Assembly: GCA_910588375.1 (NCBI GenBank)
Contig: CAJUQA010000001.1
Coordinates: 62,001-126,000 of the forward strand
DNA: 64,000 nt
Direction of reading: 5' to 3'
Source of the DNA: an uncultured Odoribacter sp.
GTDB lineage: Bacteria; Bacteroidota; Bacteroidia; Bacteroidales; Marinifilaceae
A program made the position numbers and the translations under genes. Positions 41,213-49,549 of the stretch are shown here, in pieces. The notes under the pieces were generated by a model. The model had not been told where the DNA came from. It saw nothing but the letters and a program-made list of their open reading frames with translations, and did no database searches. The stretch's first letter is position 1, and every line of letters starts with the position of its first letter.

Positions 41213-41935
41213 ATGTATAGATTTTTGGTGGTTATCGTGCTTGTTTTCTCTTTATCCTATGGGGTGAGGGGACAGGAAGTGTTGCGTAACACCAGTATCC
41301 TTAATTATCAGCGGGGAGACCGGACCATCATGCACTTCGGTTTTACTTTGGGAGTTAACTATATGGACTACCGTATGGTATTTTCCGGTAAAAACAGTTT
41401 GCGGGGGGAAACGGGAAAGCTGGATGTAGGCTTTCTGGTCGGGATAGTTTCCGAACTGAGGGTGACGGATGATCTGGGATTGCGATTCTTGCCGGGACTG
41501 GAGTTCGCTACGCGCAGGACGGTCTTTACGCATGTGCCGGATGTGGAAGACAACAAGACGGAAAATTTCAATGAATCGGTATATATTACCATGCCTCTGA
41601 TGCTGAAATACAAGGCCAAGCGTATAAACAATTTCAGACCTTATATCACCGCAGGCCCCTGTCTGAAATACGATTTCCAGAATCACAGCACGATTAATCC
41701 CGACAAAGCCGTCTATTTCCGGACAAAGCCGCTGGACGTGTTCCTGGAGACGGGGTTGGGATGTGATTTTTACTTGCCCTATTTTAAATTCGGAATGGAA
41801 CTTCGTTTGTCTTTGGGATTGACCGATATATTGGTGAAAAAGTATGACACCAAAAATCCGGGATACGAGATGTACACCGACGCATTGAAGAAGGTAAGGG
41901 CCCGGATGGTTACCGTTTGTTTTAATTTTGAATAG
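41213..41935 (+). CDS. PorT-like outer membrane beta-barrel protein
   Basis: A 240-residue protein with a signal peptide (1-20, VRGQ). The mature part has the pattern of the Bacteroidetes PorT family: an N-terminal R-x-x-x-x-N-Y-x-x-x-D-x-x-x-x-H-F-G-F-T-L-G-V-N, then alternating barrel strands, and it ends MVTVCFNFE. PorT/SprT proteins are parts of the type IX secretion outer membrane complex, but the same barrel occurs in general porins, so the T9SS role is inferred. Confidence 0.7.
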   Translation: MYRFLVVIVLVFSLSYGVRGQEVLRNTSILNYQRGDRTIMHFGFTLGVNYMDYRMVFSGKNSLRGETGKLDVGFLVGIVSELRVTDDLGLRFLPGLEFATRRTVFTHVPDVEDNKTENFNESVYITMPLMLKYKAKRINNFRPYITAGPCLKYDFQNHSTINPDKAVYFRTKPLDVFLETGLGCDFYLPYFKFGMELRLSLGLTDILVKKYDTKNPGYEMYTDALKKVRARMVTVCFNFE

Positions 41936-41957
41936 GAGGGCAGGGGACTGAATAACC

Positions 41958-43502
41958 ATGTATACGGAAATAACTGTCAGAATAAGACCGGAAGAGGCCG
42001 TGAATGAAGACATCCTGAGGCGGGAGGCTGCCTGCGCATTGAAAATGGACGTGCAGCGGGTGAAGCATATCGACATCATCCGTCGCTCGGTGGATGCCCG
42101 CCAGAAGACGGTTTTATTGAATTTATTACTGAGAGTGCACATTGACCGGATGGAAGAGCGGGAGAAAGTATTTACGCCTGCTTACCGGGATGTGGCCGGA
42201 AAACCTTCCGTTATCATCGTCGGTGCCGGGCCGGCCGGTTTGTTTGCCGCCTTGCGTTTGATAGAACGGGGATATTGTCCTGTCATTCTGGAACGGGGGA
42301 AATGCGTGGAAGAGCGGAAAGGGGATTTGGGGAGATTGTATCGGACAGGCATGGTGGATGAGGATTCCAATTTCGGATTCGGAGAAGGGGGGGCAGGCAC
42401 ATTTTCGGACGGAAAATTATATACGCGTTCCAAGAAAAGAGGGGATGTGCAGCGGATACTGGAAATATTGGTACACTTCGGTGCGGATAAAAACATATTG
42501 ACAGATGCCCATCCGCATATCGGTACGGACAAATTGCCCAAAGTCATTGTTAACATCAGGAAAGCGATAGAATCTTTCGGTGGTCGGGTTTGCTTCAACA
42601 CGCGGGTCACCGATCTGTTGATACGGGACGGGCGGGTCAGAGGAGTTATTGCCGGGGAAAAGGAATTTCCCGCGGAGCATGTAATCCTGGCGACGGGGCA
42701 TTCGGCACGGGATGTCTACCGGATGCTTTATGCCCGTAATGTATACATGGAGACCAAAGACTTTGCCGTCGGGTTGCGGGTGGAACATGCCCAGTTCGAT
42801 ATAGATTGCATGCAATACCACAACCGCACGGGCAGAGGGGAATACCTGCCTGCTGCGGAGTATAATTTTGTGACCAATGTGGATCAAAAGGGCGTGTATT
42901 CATTCTGCATGTGTCCGGGAGGCGTCATTGTACCTGCGGCAACGGGGGCGGGACAACAGGTGGTAAATGGCATGTCAGCCTCGGGGCGGAACACTCCCTG
43001 GGCCAACTCGGCGATAGTGACTTCCGTGGGAGAAGCGGAATTGACACACTTGAAATATGAGGGATTGTTTGCAGGCATGGACTTCCAGGAAGCCCTGGAA
43101 AGAAAGGCCTGGGAAGAGGGGGGAGGCCGCTTGTATGCTCCGGCACAGGTATTGACGGATTTTTTAAATGGAAAGAATAACTGTCGGTTGCCTCGCACTT
43201 CCTACAAACCCGGAGTGACGGATTCTCCTCTTCACGAATGGTTTCCCGCCTTGCTTCGGGAGCGGTTGCAAAAGGGAATCCGTTATTTCGGACAGCGGGC
43301 CAAAGGCTTTGTAACGGATCAGGCCCTTCTTTTGGGAGTGGAGACCCGTACTTCCGCACCTTTGCGCATTCCGCGCGAAAAAGAGCGGTTTGTCCATGTG
43401 GAAGTCGGCGGTTTGTATCCTTGCGGAGAAGGGGCCGGCTATGCGGGAGGCATTGTTTCGGCGGCAATGGACGGGGAAAAGTGTGCGGAACATGTTTTTT
43501 GA
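41958..43502 (+). CDS. FAD-dependent oxidoreductase (COG2509-like)
   Basis: A 514-residue flavoprotein. An N-terminal ferredoxin-like region (1-75) is followed by the dinucleotide-binding VIIVGAGPAGLFAALRLIERG (about 89-109), a FGEGGAGTFSDGKLYTRSKK stretch typical of the family (about 138-158), an ATGHSARDVY FAD motif (about 243) and a C-terminal YPCGEGAGYAGGIVSAAMDG that closes the FAD site. The substrate is unknown. It starts 22 bp after the PorT-like gene and may be co-transcribed. Confidence 0.85.
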   Translation: MYTEITVRIRPEEAVNEDILRREAACALKMDVQRVKHIDIIRRSVDARQKTVLLNLLLRVHIDRMEEREKVFTPAYRDVAGKPSVIIVGAGPAGLFAALRLIERGYCPVILERGKCVEERKGDLGRLYRTGMVDEDSNFGFGEGGAGTFSDGKLYTRSKKRGDVQRILEILVHFGADKNILTDAHPHIGTDKLPKVIVNIRKAIESFGGRVCFNTRVTDLLIRDGRVRGVIAGEKEFPAEHVILATGHSARDVYRMLYARNVYMETKDFAVGLRVEHAQFDIDCMQYHNRTGRGEYLPAAEYNFVTNVDQKGVYSFCMCPGGVIVPAATGAGQQVVNGMSASGRNTPWANSAIVTSVGEAELTHLKYEGLFAGMDFQEALERKAWEEGGGRLYAPAQVLTDFLNGKNNCRLPRTSYKPGVTDSPLHEWFPALLRERLQKGIRYFGQRAKGFVTDQALLLGVETRTSAPLRIPREKERFVHVEVGGLYPCGEGAGYAGGIVSAAMDGEKCAEHVF

Positions 43503-43542
43503 GGTAAAAATTATTAAAAAACTTCTTTTTTTTTTTGAAAAC

Positions 43543-43573
43543 TTTGACAGATTCAATAAAATCTCTACATTTG
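43543..43573 (+). promoter_or_regulatory. Promoter of the HU gene
   Basis: TTTG (43543-43546), a 19-bp spacer and TACATTTG (43566-43573) form an almost ideal Bacteroidetes promoter, as expected for an abundant protein. Confidence 0.75.
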
Positions 43574-43619
43574 CCCGAAGAGAAAAAGGTTATAAATTCT
43601 AACCCTAAAATTTTATATT

Positions 43620-43889
43620 ATGAATAAAGCACAATTAATTGACGCTATTGCTGAAAAAGCAGGTTTAACAAAAGCAGATTCTAAAAAAGCTTTGGAAGCT
43701 TTCGTAGAAACAGTTGGTGAAGCATTGAAAAGTGGTGACAAAGTTGCCTTGATCGGATTCGGTTCTTTCTCTGTATCTGAAAGAAGCGCAAGAAGTGGTA
43801 GAAATCCTCAGACAGGTAAAACTATCACTATTCCTGCAAAGAAAGTTGTTAAATTCAAAGCTGGTGCTGAATTGGCTGAAAAATGCTAA
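43620..43889 (+). CDS. HU-family DNA-binding protein
   Basis: An 89-residue protein of normal HU length: MNKAQLIDAIAEKAGLTKAD start, the G-x-G-S-F dimer core (IGFGSFSVSERSAR) and the flexible DNA-binding arm R-S-G-R-N-P-Q-T-G-K-T-I-T-I-P with the intercalating Pro, ending VKFKAGAELAEK. It bends and compacts DNA. Codons are biased to A/T-ending forms compared with neighbours, typical of a highly expressed gene. It has its own strong promoter and terminator. Confidence 0.96.
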   Translation: MNKAQLIDAIAEKAGLTKADSKKALEAFVETVGEALKSGDKVALIGFGSFSVSERSARSGRNPQTGKTITIPAKKVVKFKAGAELAEKC

Positions 43890-43910
43890 TAAAGCGATAG
43901 ATTAGATAAA

Positions 43911-43939
43911 AAAGAGTGGCTGTAAAGCCACTCTTTTTT
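43911..43939 (+). terminator. Rho-independent terminator after HU
   Basis: An 11-bp perfect stem (43911-43921 with 43926-43936) with a GTAA loop and a T-run. Confidence 0.93.
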
Positions 43940-44036
43940 ATTATATGGATATGTCATGGGGAGATTGAAGGAATTGAAAGGCGAAAGAAGTTGAAAAAAT
44001 ATTAATATAAGCCCTATTATTTGTCTTTCCCATAGG

Positions 44037-44134
44037 AAAAACTCAATCCACTGTCGAAATTTATATATCCACCGTCGAAATTTGTACATCCGCTGACGGA
44101 ATTTGTATATCCACCGACGGTGGATTGAGTTTTT
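44037..44134. repeat. Long inverted repeat enclosing 21-bp tandem repeats
   Basis: AAAAACTCAATCCAC (44037-44051) is the exact reverse complement of GTGGATTGAGTTTTT (44120-44134), and pairing extends inward five more positions (one G-T). Between the arms lie 21-bp tandem units starting at 44046, 44067, 44088 and 44109, all beginning ATCC(A/G)C(T/C)G and ending in AATTT-type sequence. No ORF is present. It could be a small mobile or recombination-derived repeat. Confidence 0.8.
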
Positions 44135-44153
44135 AGGGTTGTTTTTATAAAAA

Positions 44154-44252
44154 GTTGAAGCCGTTAAAAAAGTTAAAGAGGTTGAATGAGTTGAAAAGTT
44201 GAAAGGGAGCTTCTCTTCAACTGTTTTAACCTTTTCAACATTTCAACTTTTT
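44154..44252. repeat. GTTGAA-type repeat cluster
   Basis: Repeated AGTTGAA units (44152-44204), followed by the reverse complement TTCAAC units (44216-44248), can form a cruciform (GTTGAAA/TTTCAAC pairs around 44189-44204 and 44231-44247). The same AGTTGAA motif forms a cluster at 62243-62304 and a weak one near 43965-44000, so it is a dispersed intergenic repeat. Confidence 0.55.
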
Positions 44253-44255
44253 TCC

Positions 44256-44263
44256 TATCTTTG
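44256..44263 (+). promoter_or_regulatory. -7 element before the 44.3-kb RNA
   Basis: TATCTTTG matches TAnnTTTG and would start an RNA near 44270. A second possible start lies in the block shared with 27.9 kb (44297-44336). Confidence 0.5.
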
Positions 44264-44296
44264 TTCCGCTACGATGAGAGTAAGTGTATTCCGTCA

Positions 44297-44511
44297 TAGC
44301 GCGGACATATTTGATTGAAGCGTTTAGCTTTATCCTTAAATAGAAAATCGCCAATTTTCAACGTAGAAGGATAAGCAGCACAAACGCTCACGTTTGCCGT
44401 ATATACACATATATATACCCGGTCAAGCGTGGGTAACTGTTTATTTCTACGTGGGTGTTTGGCGATACCTCTATTTAGATAAACTAAAGTTCCCACGCTT
44501 TTTTATTTTAC
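44297..44511 (+). ncRNA. Structured RNA with intrinsic terminator (riboswitch-like)
   Basis: Helices seen by eye: 44329-44333 with 44479-44483; 44338-44343 with 44471-44476; 44348-44354 with 44459-44465 (TCGCCAA/TTGGCGA); 44362-44368 with 44445-44451; 44371-44378 with 44437-44444; and hairpins 44381-44386/44391-44396 and 44399-44405/44412-44418. A competing pairing, AGCGTGGG (44426-44433) and AACT (44435-44438) with 44488-44499, is followed by T6, forming a terminator that excludes several of the upper helices or makes a pseudoknot. It ends 47 bp before the surface-protein gene. This could be a riboswitch-type leader or a stand-alone sRNA; no known class was recognised. Confidence 0.6.
44426..44511 (+). 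terminator. Terminator of the 44.3-kb RNA
   Basis: AGCGTGGG-t-AACT (44426-44438) pairs with AGTT-CCCACGCT (44488-44499), followed by TTTTTTATTTT. The loop is long (about 49 nt) and includes one further helix (GTTTAT 44439-44444 with ATAAAC 44479-44484). Confidence 0.6.
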
Positions 44512-44557
44512 AAACTTGCCTTTCCGGGGACTTCAAGGTGCTAAGTAATTTTCGTGT

Positions 44558-47500
44558 ATGAAGAAATTATTTGGATGTGTCAGTGTGTGTCAAATCTTCT
44601 TGCCCGTGTTATTGTTGTTGTGTACAATAGCGGGCGTCAAAGCGAACAACATCCGTGTGGAGGGCAAAACGCGAGTCGTGAGTATCGTTAACGATACGGC
44701 TGTTATCGAAGTCACCCTTCGTTGGGACAATTCCTGGCGGGATGATTTCAATTGGGATGCCGCTTGGGTGTTCTTCAAGTACAAAAAGCGGGGATTGGAA
44801 AACCCGTGGCAGCATGCTTATTTGAGTTCATCGGGTCACGTATTGAGTACTGCCGCCGGTAACGAGGGAGGCGGTTATGCTTACATGGTGGGAGCCAACG
44901 CCGGAAAGGTAAACGGTCTGTACGTTATGCGTAACGGAATCTCAGAGGGGAACGTCAGTGTCCGGTTACAGGCGAAATGGCCTCTTAACGGAACAGGTTT
45001 AACAAAAAGTGATTTCGGTAATGCTCTGAATGAGATTTACGTTGCCGTTCATGCCATCGAAATGGTCTACATCCCTTACAACAGTTATTACTTAGGGGAT
45101 GGCTTGTCTAATCTCTGTTTCCATGAATCCTACGGTTCGGAGCGGAATTCCATCCGCTTGAACGGTTACAAGAGTATGGACGCTTCTTCCGTATACGGGG
45201 GTGACAAACTGCATCCTTCTTACGGATTGCAAAATGCCATAGACAATAATATAGGTACACATTACCATTCAGCCGGTTATACTGACGAATGGTTCATGAT
45301 TGACTTCGGTACGAAAAAGGAGATGCGTTATTTTACCATCCGTACGCATTATGCAGGTTCAGGCTATTTTTTGGAAGGTAGTAATGATGGCTCCAGTTGG
45401 TCCGTCTTATGGAGCGGTAGCGGTTCTTCTTGGAGTATCACGCAGAGCAAACACAAAATCACAAATCCAGGGAACTATCAATATTACCGTTTCCGGGAGA
45501 CGAGGAATTATTTGGTAATTTACGATGTGGCTCTGTGGGAACAGGATGTACCTGCCTTGCGGATAGATTCGGAAGAGGCACTTTACTATAGTGTGTCGCG
45601 GAATACGCTGACGGAAAAGCTCCAGTTGGCAGCTTCTTATCCGAAAGGATATGCCGGTTTTTACGTAATGAAATACGAGACAAGCCAGGAGCAGTATGTG
45701 GAGTTCCTTAATTCCTTGACCCTCGACCAGCAGAAAGCGCGGGTCGCAAACAACAATTTCTCTACTATGAATCGGGGAGATTATGTGTTCGGGGACTTGA
45801 AAACACCGAGCAATAGAAACGGCATCGTGTTCGTGGAACAGCGTACCCCGACCGCTCCTGTGGTTTTCGGTAACAATCTCAATCCCAATAACGACCTTTT
45901 CAGTACAGACGACGGTCAGACCTTGGCTTGTAATTACATGAGTATCGAAGATATGATAGCGTATTGTAGTTGGAGTGGTTTGCGACCGATGAGTGAATTG
46001 GAATACGAGAAGGCTTGCCGTCGTCCTTATCCTCAGTTGCCGGAAGCGGGAGAGTATGCCTGGAATAGCAACACAGGAGTAAACTCCTTGAACGGTCTGA
46101 GCGATTTGGCTTATTTGGGTGATGAGCGGGAAGTGGCGAACAACGCTTCCCGGAATGTGAACGGCGGTACAAACAACCGGCTTTCCGGTCCCGTACGTTG
46201 CGGAATGTTTGCCACGTCTTCGACCTCACAATTACAATCGGGCGGAACGTATTGGGGAGTGATGGACATGAGCGGTAATTTAAAGGAATTATGCGTAAGT
46301 GTGGGGAATCCCAATTTCAATGGCAGTAGTTGTGGAACAGGCGTGTATAACCCTGCTTATTGGAATACGGCTGTAGGTAGCTATGGCGTTCGTGGTGGCG
46401 GGTTCAACAGTGCAGACAGCCTCCTAAGAACTTCCGACCGTACGGAAGCGATGAATTATTTCACAGCCATCACTCAGCGGGACAGTACGGTAGGATTCCG
46501 TGGCGTATATAGCCTATCGGGAATTAAGATTGACGGCGGGGAGATACGAGTTTCAAAAGACACGCTTTGTCCGGGGGATGATGTGGATGTAAATAACATT
46601 CGGGTTGCTTCTTGTCCTGATTTTCCGGACGTACGTTTTCAATATATATGGTATGTGAAGAAACCGGGAGAAGCCCAATATAGTCTGATTGAAAACGAAA
46701 CCGGAGAAACGTTGACATATGAGGGATTGGAAAACGTAACGACCTCTGCCGTTACCTACTGGTTCAAACGGACGGGAATCTGTTCCATCGGAGTGGCGGA
46801 ATGCGAAACGAGCGTATTGGTTGGACCATTGGCGACAGGAAAGACTTATTTCCCGCCGAGCTACAACTCCCTGGTCGGTACGCAGTTCGATTTGGAATGC
46901 AAGACTTTCGGGAGCGAGCAGACGGAATGGACGGATCCCTCCGGCACGCCTTTGACTTGCGGCTCAATCCGGGTGACCACGCAAGCCATTGCCCAGACCT
47001 ATCGGGTGTATTACAAGAATCAATACGAATGTAAAGGCGTGGTGCAGGATGTGGTGGTGCAGGGATACCCCAGGCTGTCAACTATTCCCCAGCATGTCAA
47101 GGTATACCGGGAACAGGGGGCTACGTTGGACGGCATCTATATGCTGGATATTGACGGTGCGGGAGGCAATGCGCCGATGCCGGTGTATTGCGATATGACC
47201 ATTGACGGCGGAAACTGGATGCTGGTATGGAAAGCCGCTTATAACACGTATGGAACAAGTTCTTTCTCTTATGATGTCGGGACATTGGCCAATTTGGATT
47301 TTAGTGATGCGGCAATGGCCTATCTGAATCCGGAGACTATGGAAAAGACAAATTTCACCATTATGAGCGGAGCGCAGATGGTTGCAGACTTCAAGGCGCA
47401 ACACCCGCTTTCTTATAGGAACAGAGATGTGACCGTAACGGCTAAGTTTGGTACGTATGTACAAAATGGAGTATTGTTCAGATATGGCTGGGATAATTTT

Positions 47501-47689
47501 AATAGTTATATTTATGATGGTTGGTGGGGTAGTAGTTCCTATGGTCGTATAGGTCTTAATTGGAATCAGTCAAGTCCTTTTTATTCAGGATTTACGCGAG
47601 GTGCAGGTAATTATTGTGTTGTAGGGTATCAGCATTATGCATCTCAATATTGTTCCAACACGCGTCGTTTCTCTTTGTGGGTTCGATAG
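44558..47689 (+). CDS. Surface protein: discoidin, SUMF1 and fibrinogen-like domains
   Basis: A 1043-residue exported protein with a signal peptide (1-29, GVKA). An F5/8 type C (discoidin) domain at about 205-325 appears inserted near the start of an FGE-sulfatase/SUMF1 domain. That domain begins MVYIPYNSYYLGDG (about 168-181), resumes at about 350 with MKYETSQEQYVEFLN, contains G-L-R-P-M-S-E-L-E-Y-E-K-A, and ends G-V-R-G-G-G-F-N-S ... VGFRGVYSL at about 655. Ig-like sequence at about 665-870 is followed by a fibrinogen-like C-terminal domain (A-P-M-P-V-Y-C-D-M-T-I-D-G-G-N-W, about 880-1043). The last 75 codons are noticeably AT-richer. Binding to glycans or host proteins is inferred; no T9SS-type C-terminal domain is evident. 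Confidence 0.75.
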   Translation: MKKLFGCVSVCQIFLPVLLLLCTIAGVKANNIRVEGKTRVVSIVNDTAVIEVTLRWDNSWRDDFNWDAAWVFFKYKKRGLENPWQHAYLSSSGHVLSTAAGNEGGGYAYMVGANAGKVNGLYVMRNGISEGNVSVRLQAKWPLNGTGLTKSDFGNALNEIYVAVHAIEMVYIPYNSYYLGDGLSNLCFHESYGSERNSIRLNGYKSMDASSVYGGDKLHPSYGLQNAIDNNIGTHYHSAGYTDEWFMIDFGTKKEMRYFTIRTHYAGSGYFLEGSNDGSSWSVLWSGSGSSWSITQSKHKITNPGNYQYYRFRETRNYLVIYDVALWEQDVPALRIDSEEALYYSVSRNTLTEKLQLAASYPKGYAGFYVMKYETSQEQYVEFLNSLTLDQQKARVANNNFSTMNRGDYVFGDLKTPSNRNGIVFVEQRTPTAPVVFGNNLNPNNDLFSTDDGQTLACNYMSIEDMIAYCSWSGLRPMSELEYEKACRRPYPQLPEAGEYAWNSNTGVNSLNGLSDLAYLGDEREVANNASRNVNGGTNNRLSGPVRCGMFATSSTSQLQSGGTYWGVMDMSGNLKELCVSVGNPNFNGSSCGTGVYNPAYWNTAVGSYGVRGGGFNSADSLLRTSDRTEAMNYFTAITQRDSTVGFRGVYSLSGIKIDGGEIRVSKDTLCPGDDVDVNNIRVASCPDFPDVRFQYIWYVKKPGEAQYSLIENETGETLTYEGLENVTTSAVTYWFKRTGICSIGVAECETSVLVGPLATGKTYFPPSYNSLVGTQFDLECKTFGSEQTEWTDPSGTPLTCGSIRVTTQAIAQTYRVYYKNQYECKGVVQDVVVQGYPRLSTIPQHVKVYREQGATLDGIYMLDIDGAGGNAPMPVYCDMTIDGGNWMLVWKAAYNTYGTSSFSYDVGTLANLDFSDAAMAYLNPETMEKTNFTIMSGAQMVADFKAQHPLSYRNRDVTVTAKFGTYVQNGVLFRYGWDNFNSYIYDGWWGSSSYGRIGLNWNQSSPFYSGFTRGAGNYCVVGYQHYASQYCSNTRRFSLWVR

Positions 47690-47849
47690 AAAATAGACGA
47701 GAACAGTATATTATAGAAAAAGGAGTATCCATGTATCGACTGCATGGCTACTCCTTTTCTTTTGTTGCTTGATTGTGGGTATTTTATACCTTTGCATAAG
47801 AAATATGAATTTAGTGAAAGCCTTTGGGTGATATAGGGGAGGAATAAGT

Positions 47850-48959
47850 ATGAATGAGATGTATAAGCGTGAAGATGCTCTATTTGAGCGTATATCGGCA
47901 CTGATTGACAGTGCACGCAAAAGAGTAAAGACAGCTGTTGATACAACGATGGTTTATACTTATTTTGGTGTAGGACATTACATTGTTGAAGATGAGCAGC
48001 AAGGAAAAGAACGGGCTGTGTATGGAAAAGCTATTTTGAAAAATCTTTCGGACAGACTCACTGGTAAATATGGGGAAGGATGGTCTGTGGAAACATTGAA
48101 TAAATGCAGGAAATTTTATAGGATATATTCCCGGTATAACATTTCGGAAATCGTCCACAGTGTAGACGAAATGACAAGTATAGGCTATGGAGTTCAAAAT
48201 TCCGTTATTGATTTGCGTAAATCTGAAAAAGAATATGTGTTTCGTCTCTCTTGGTCTCACTACCTTGTCTTGATGCGTATTGAGAACCCGGAGGCTCGTA
48301 GTTTCTATGAGATAGAGAGTATCCAACAACAATGGAGTGTCCGTCAACTTAGTCGACAGGTGGGAAGTAGTTTATATGAACGGTTGGCATTGAGTCGAGA
48401 CAAAGATGAAGTGATGCGATTGGCTGAAGAAGGGCAAACAATAGAGAAACCATCCGATATTATAAAGAATCCTCTGACATTGGAATTTTTGGGATTGAGA
48501 CCTGATGTCGCTTATTCTGAAAATAAATTGGAGAATGCAATTATCAATAAAATGCAGCAGTTTCTATTGGAACTTGGCAAAGGTTTTTTATTTGAGGCAC
48601 GCCAGAAACGATTTACATTTGACGAACAACATTTCTATGTTGATTTGGTGTTTTATAATCGTCTGCTTCAATGCTATGTGCTGGTTGATTTGAAAACAGA
48701 TAAGTTGTCTCATCAGGATTTGGGACAAATGCAGATGTATGTCAATTACTACGACCGATATGTAAAGATGGATTTTGAAAAGCCGACGATCGGTATTCTG
48801 CTTTGTGAAAGTAAAAACGATACACTTGTAGAATTGACTCTTCCTAAGGATGCTAATATTTATGCTTCGGCATATCAGCTATATTTGCCTGATAAAACTT
48901 TGTTGCAGGCAAAAGTAAAGGAATGGATTGCCGAATTTGAAGATAAAAAGGAGGTTTGA
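47850..48959 (+). CDS. YhcG-family PDDEXK nuclease (DUF1016)
   Basis: A 369-residue protein with a DUF1016 N-terminal region (residues about 10-165; W-x-x-G-x-Y-I-V-E-like YFGVGHYIVEDEQQG, YGEGWSVETLNKCRKFY) and a C-terminal PDDEXK nuclease domain (about 195-340): G-K-G-F-L-F-E-A-R-Q-K-R, F-Y-V-D-L-V-F-Y-N-R and V-L-V-D-L-K, which place the Asp and Glu/Lys residues of the nuclease core. The family occurs near restriction and defence genes. It is separated by 160 bp from the surface protein and by 33 bp from the NUDIX gene. Confidence 0.88.
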   Translation: MNEMYKREDALFERISALIDSARKRVKTAVDTTMVYTYFGVGHYIVEDEQQGKERAVYGKAILKNLSDRLTGKYGEGWSVETLNKCRKFYRIYSRYNISEIVHSVDEMTSIGYGVQNSVIDLRKSEKEYVFRLSWSHYLVLMRIENPEARSFYEIESIQQQWSVRQLSRQVGSSLYERLALSRDKDEVMRLAEEGQTIEKPSDIIKNPLTLEFLGLRPDVAYSENKLENAIINKMQQFLLELGKGFLFEARQKRFTFDEQHFYVDLVFYNRLLQCYVLVDLKTDKLSHQDLGQMQMYVNYYDRYVKMDFEKPTIGILLCESKNDTLVELTLPKDANIYASAYQLYLPDKTLLQAKVKEWIAEFEDKKEV

Positions 48960-48992
48960 AAGTCGGAAATATGAATTTTGAGTGAGAAATAT

Positions 48993-49549
48993 ATGGAAGA
49001 AAGGGAAATAAAAAAGTGGAAGTTGTTGTCGTCGGAATATCTTTTCAGGGAGCCGTGGCTGACGGTGAGGAAGCAGCGTATGGAGTTGCCTAACGGTGCG
49101 GTGGTGCCGTCTTATTTCGTGCTGGAATATCCGGCATGGGTTTGTACGATAGCTTTGACGAAAGAAGGGAAAATGGTGATGGTGCGTCAGTACCGGCGGG
49201 GATAGAAAAGGTGTTGCTGGAATTGTGTGCGGGAGTGGTGGATGAGGGCGATGCTTCTTTGGCGGATGCGGTAAAGAGGGAGTTGTTGGAAGAAACGGGC
49301 TATGGTAACGGGATGTGGAAGTTGCTCATGACGACCTCCGCCAATCCGGGGACGCATGCTAATTTGACCTATTGTTTTTTGGCGACAGACGTGGAGAAAG
49401 TGGAAGAATCGCATCCGGAGCGTACGGAAGATTTGTCCGTGGAATTGTGCGACCCGGAAGAGGTATTGCGAATGTTGCAGAACGACGAAATATTGCAATC
49501 CATGCACGCGGTGGCATTATGGAAATATTTTTATAACCGGAAGGTATGA
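48993..49549 (+). pseudogene. NUDIX hydrolase, frameshifted
   Basis: The N-terminal part (48993-49205) ends ...MVMVRQYRRG-stop and the C-terminal part continues in the -1 frame from about 49203 (IEKVLLELCAG). Adding one G to the GGGG run at 49198-49201 restores one frame of 185 residues, the length of ADP-ribose pyrophosphatase-like NUDIX enzymes. The Nudix box G-V-V-D-E-G-D-x8-R-E-L-L-E-E-T-G-Y is present, one residue longer than usual and with Asp for the first Glu. It is a true pseudogene, a sequencing error or a slippage site; the stop overlaps the next gene by 4 nt. Confidence 0.75.

Noticed and set aside
44037..44134. CRISPR-like array
   Set aside because: The 21-bp units are directly adjacent without spacers and lie in an inverted repeat; no cas genes are present.
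44269..44496. 75-codon ORF antisense to the 44.3-kb RNA
   Set aside because: It overlaps the helices and terminator; no support as a protein.
46200..46520. Diversity-generating retroelement target in the SUMF1 domain
   Set aside because: SUMF1 folds are frequent targets, but there is no reverse transcriptase or template repeat here and the domain is internal rather than C-terminal.
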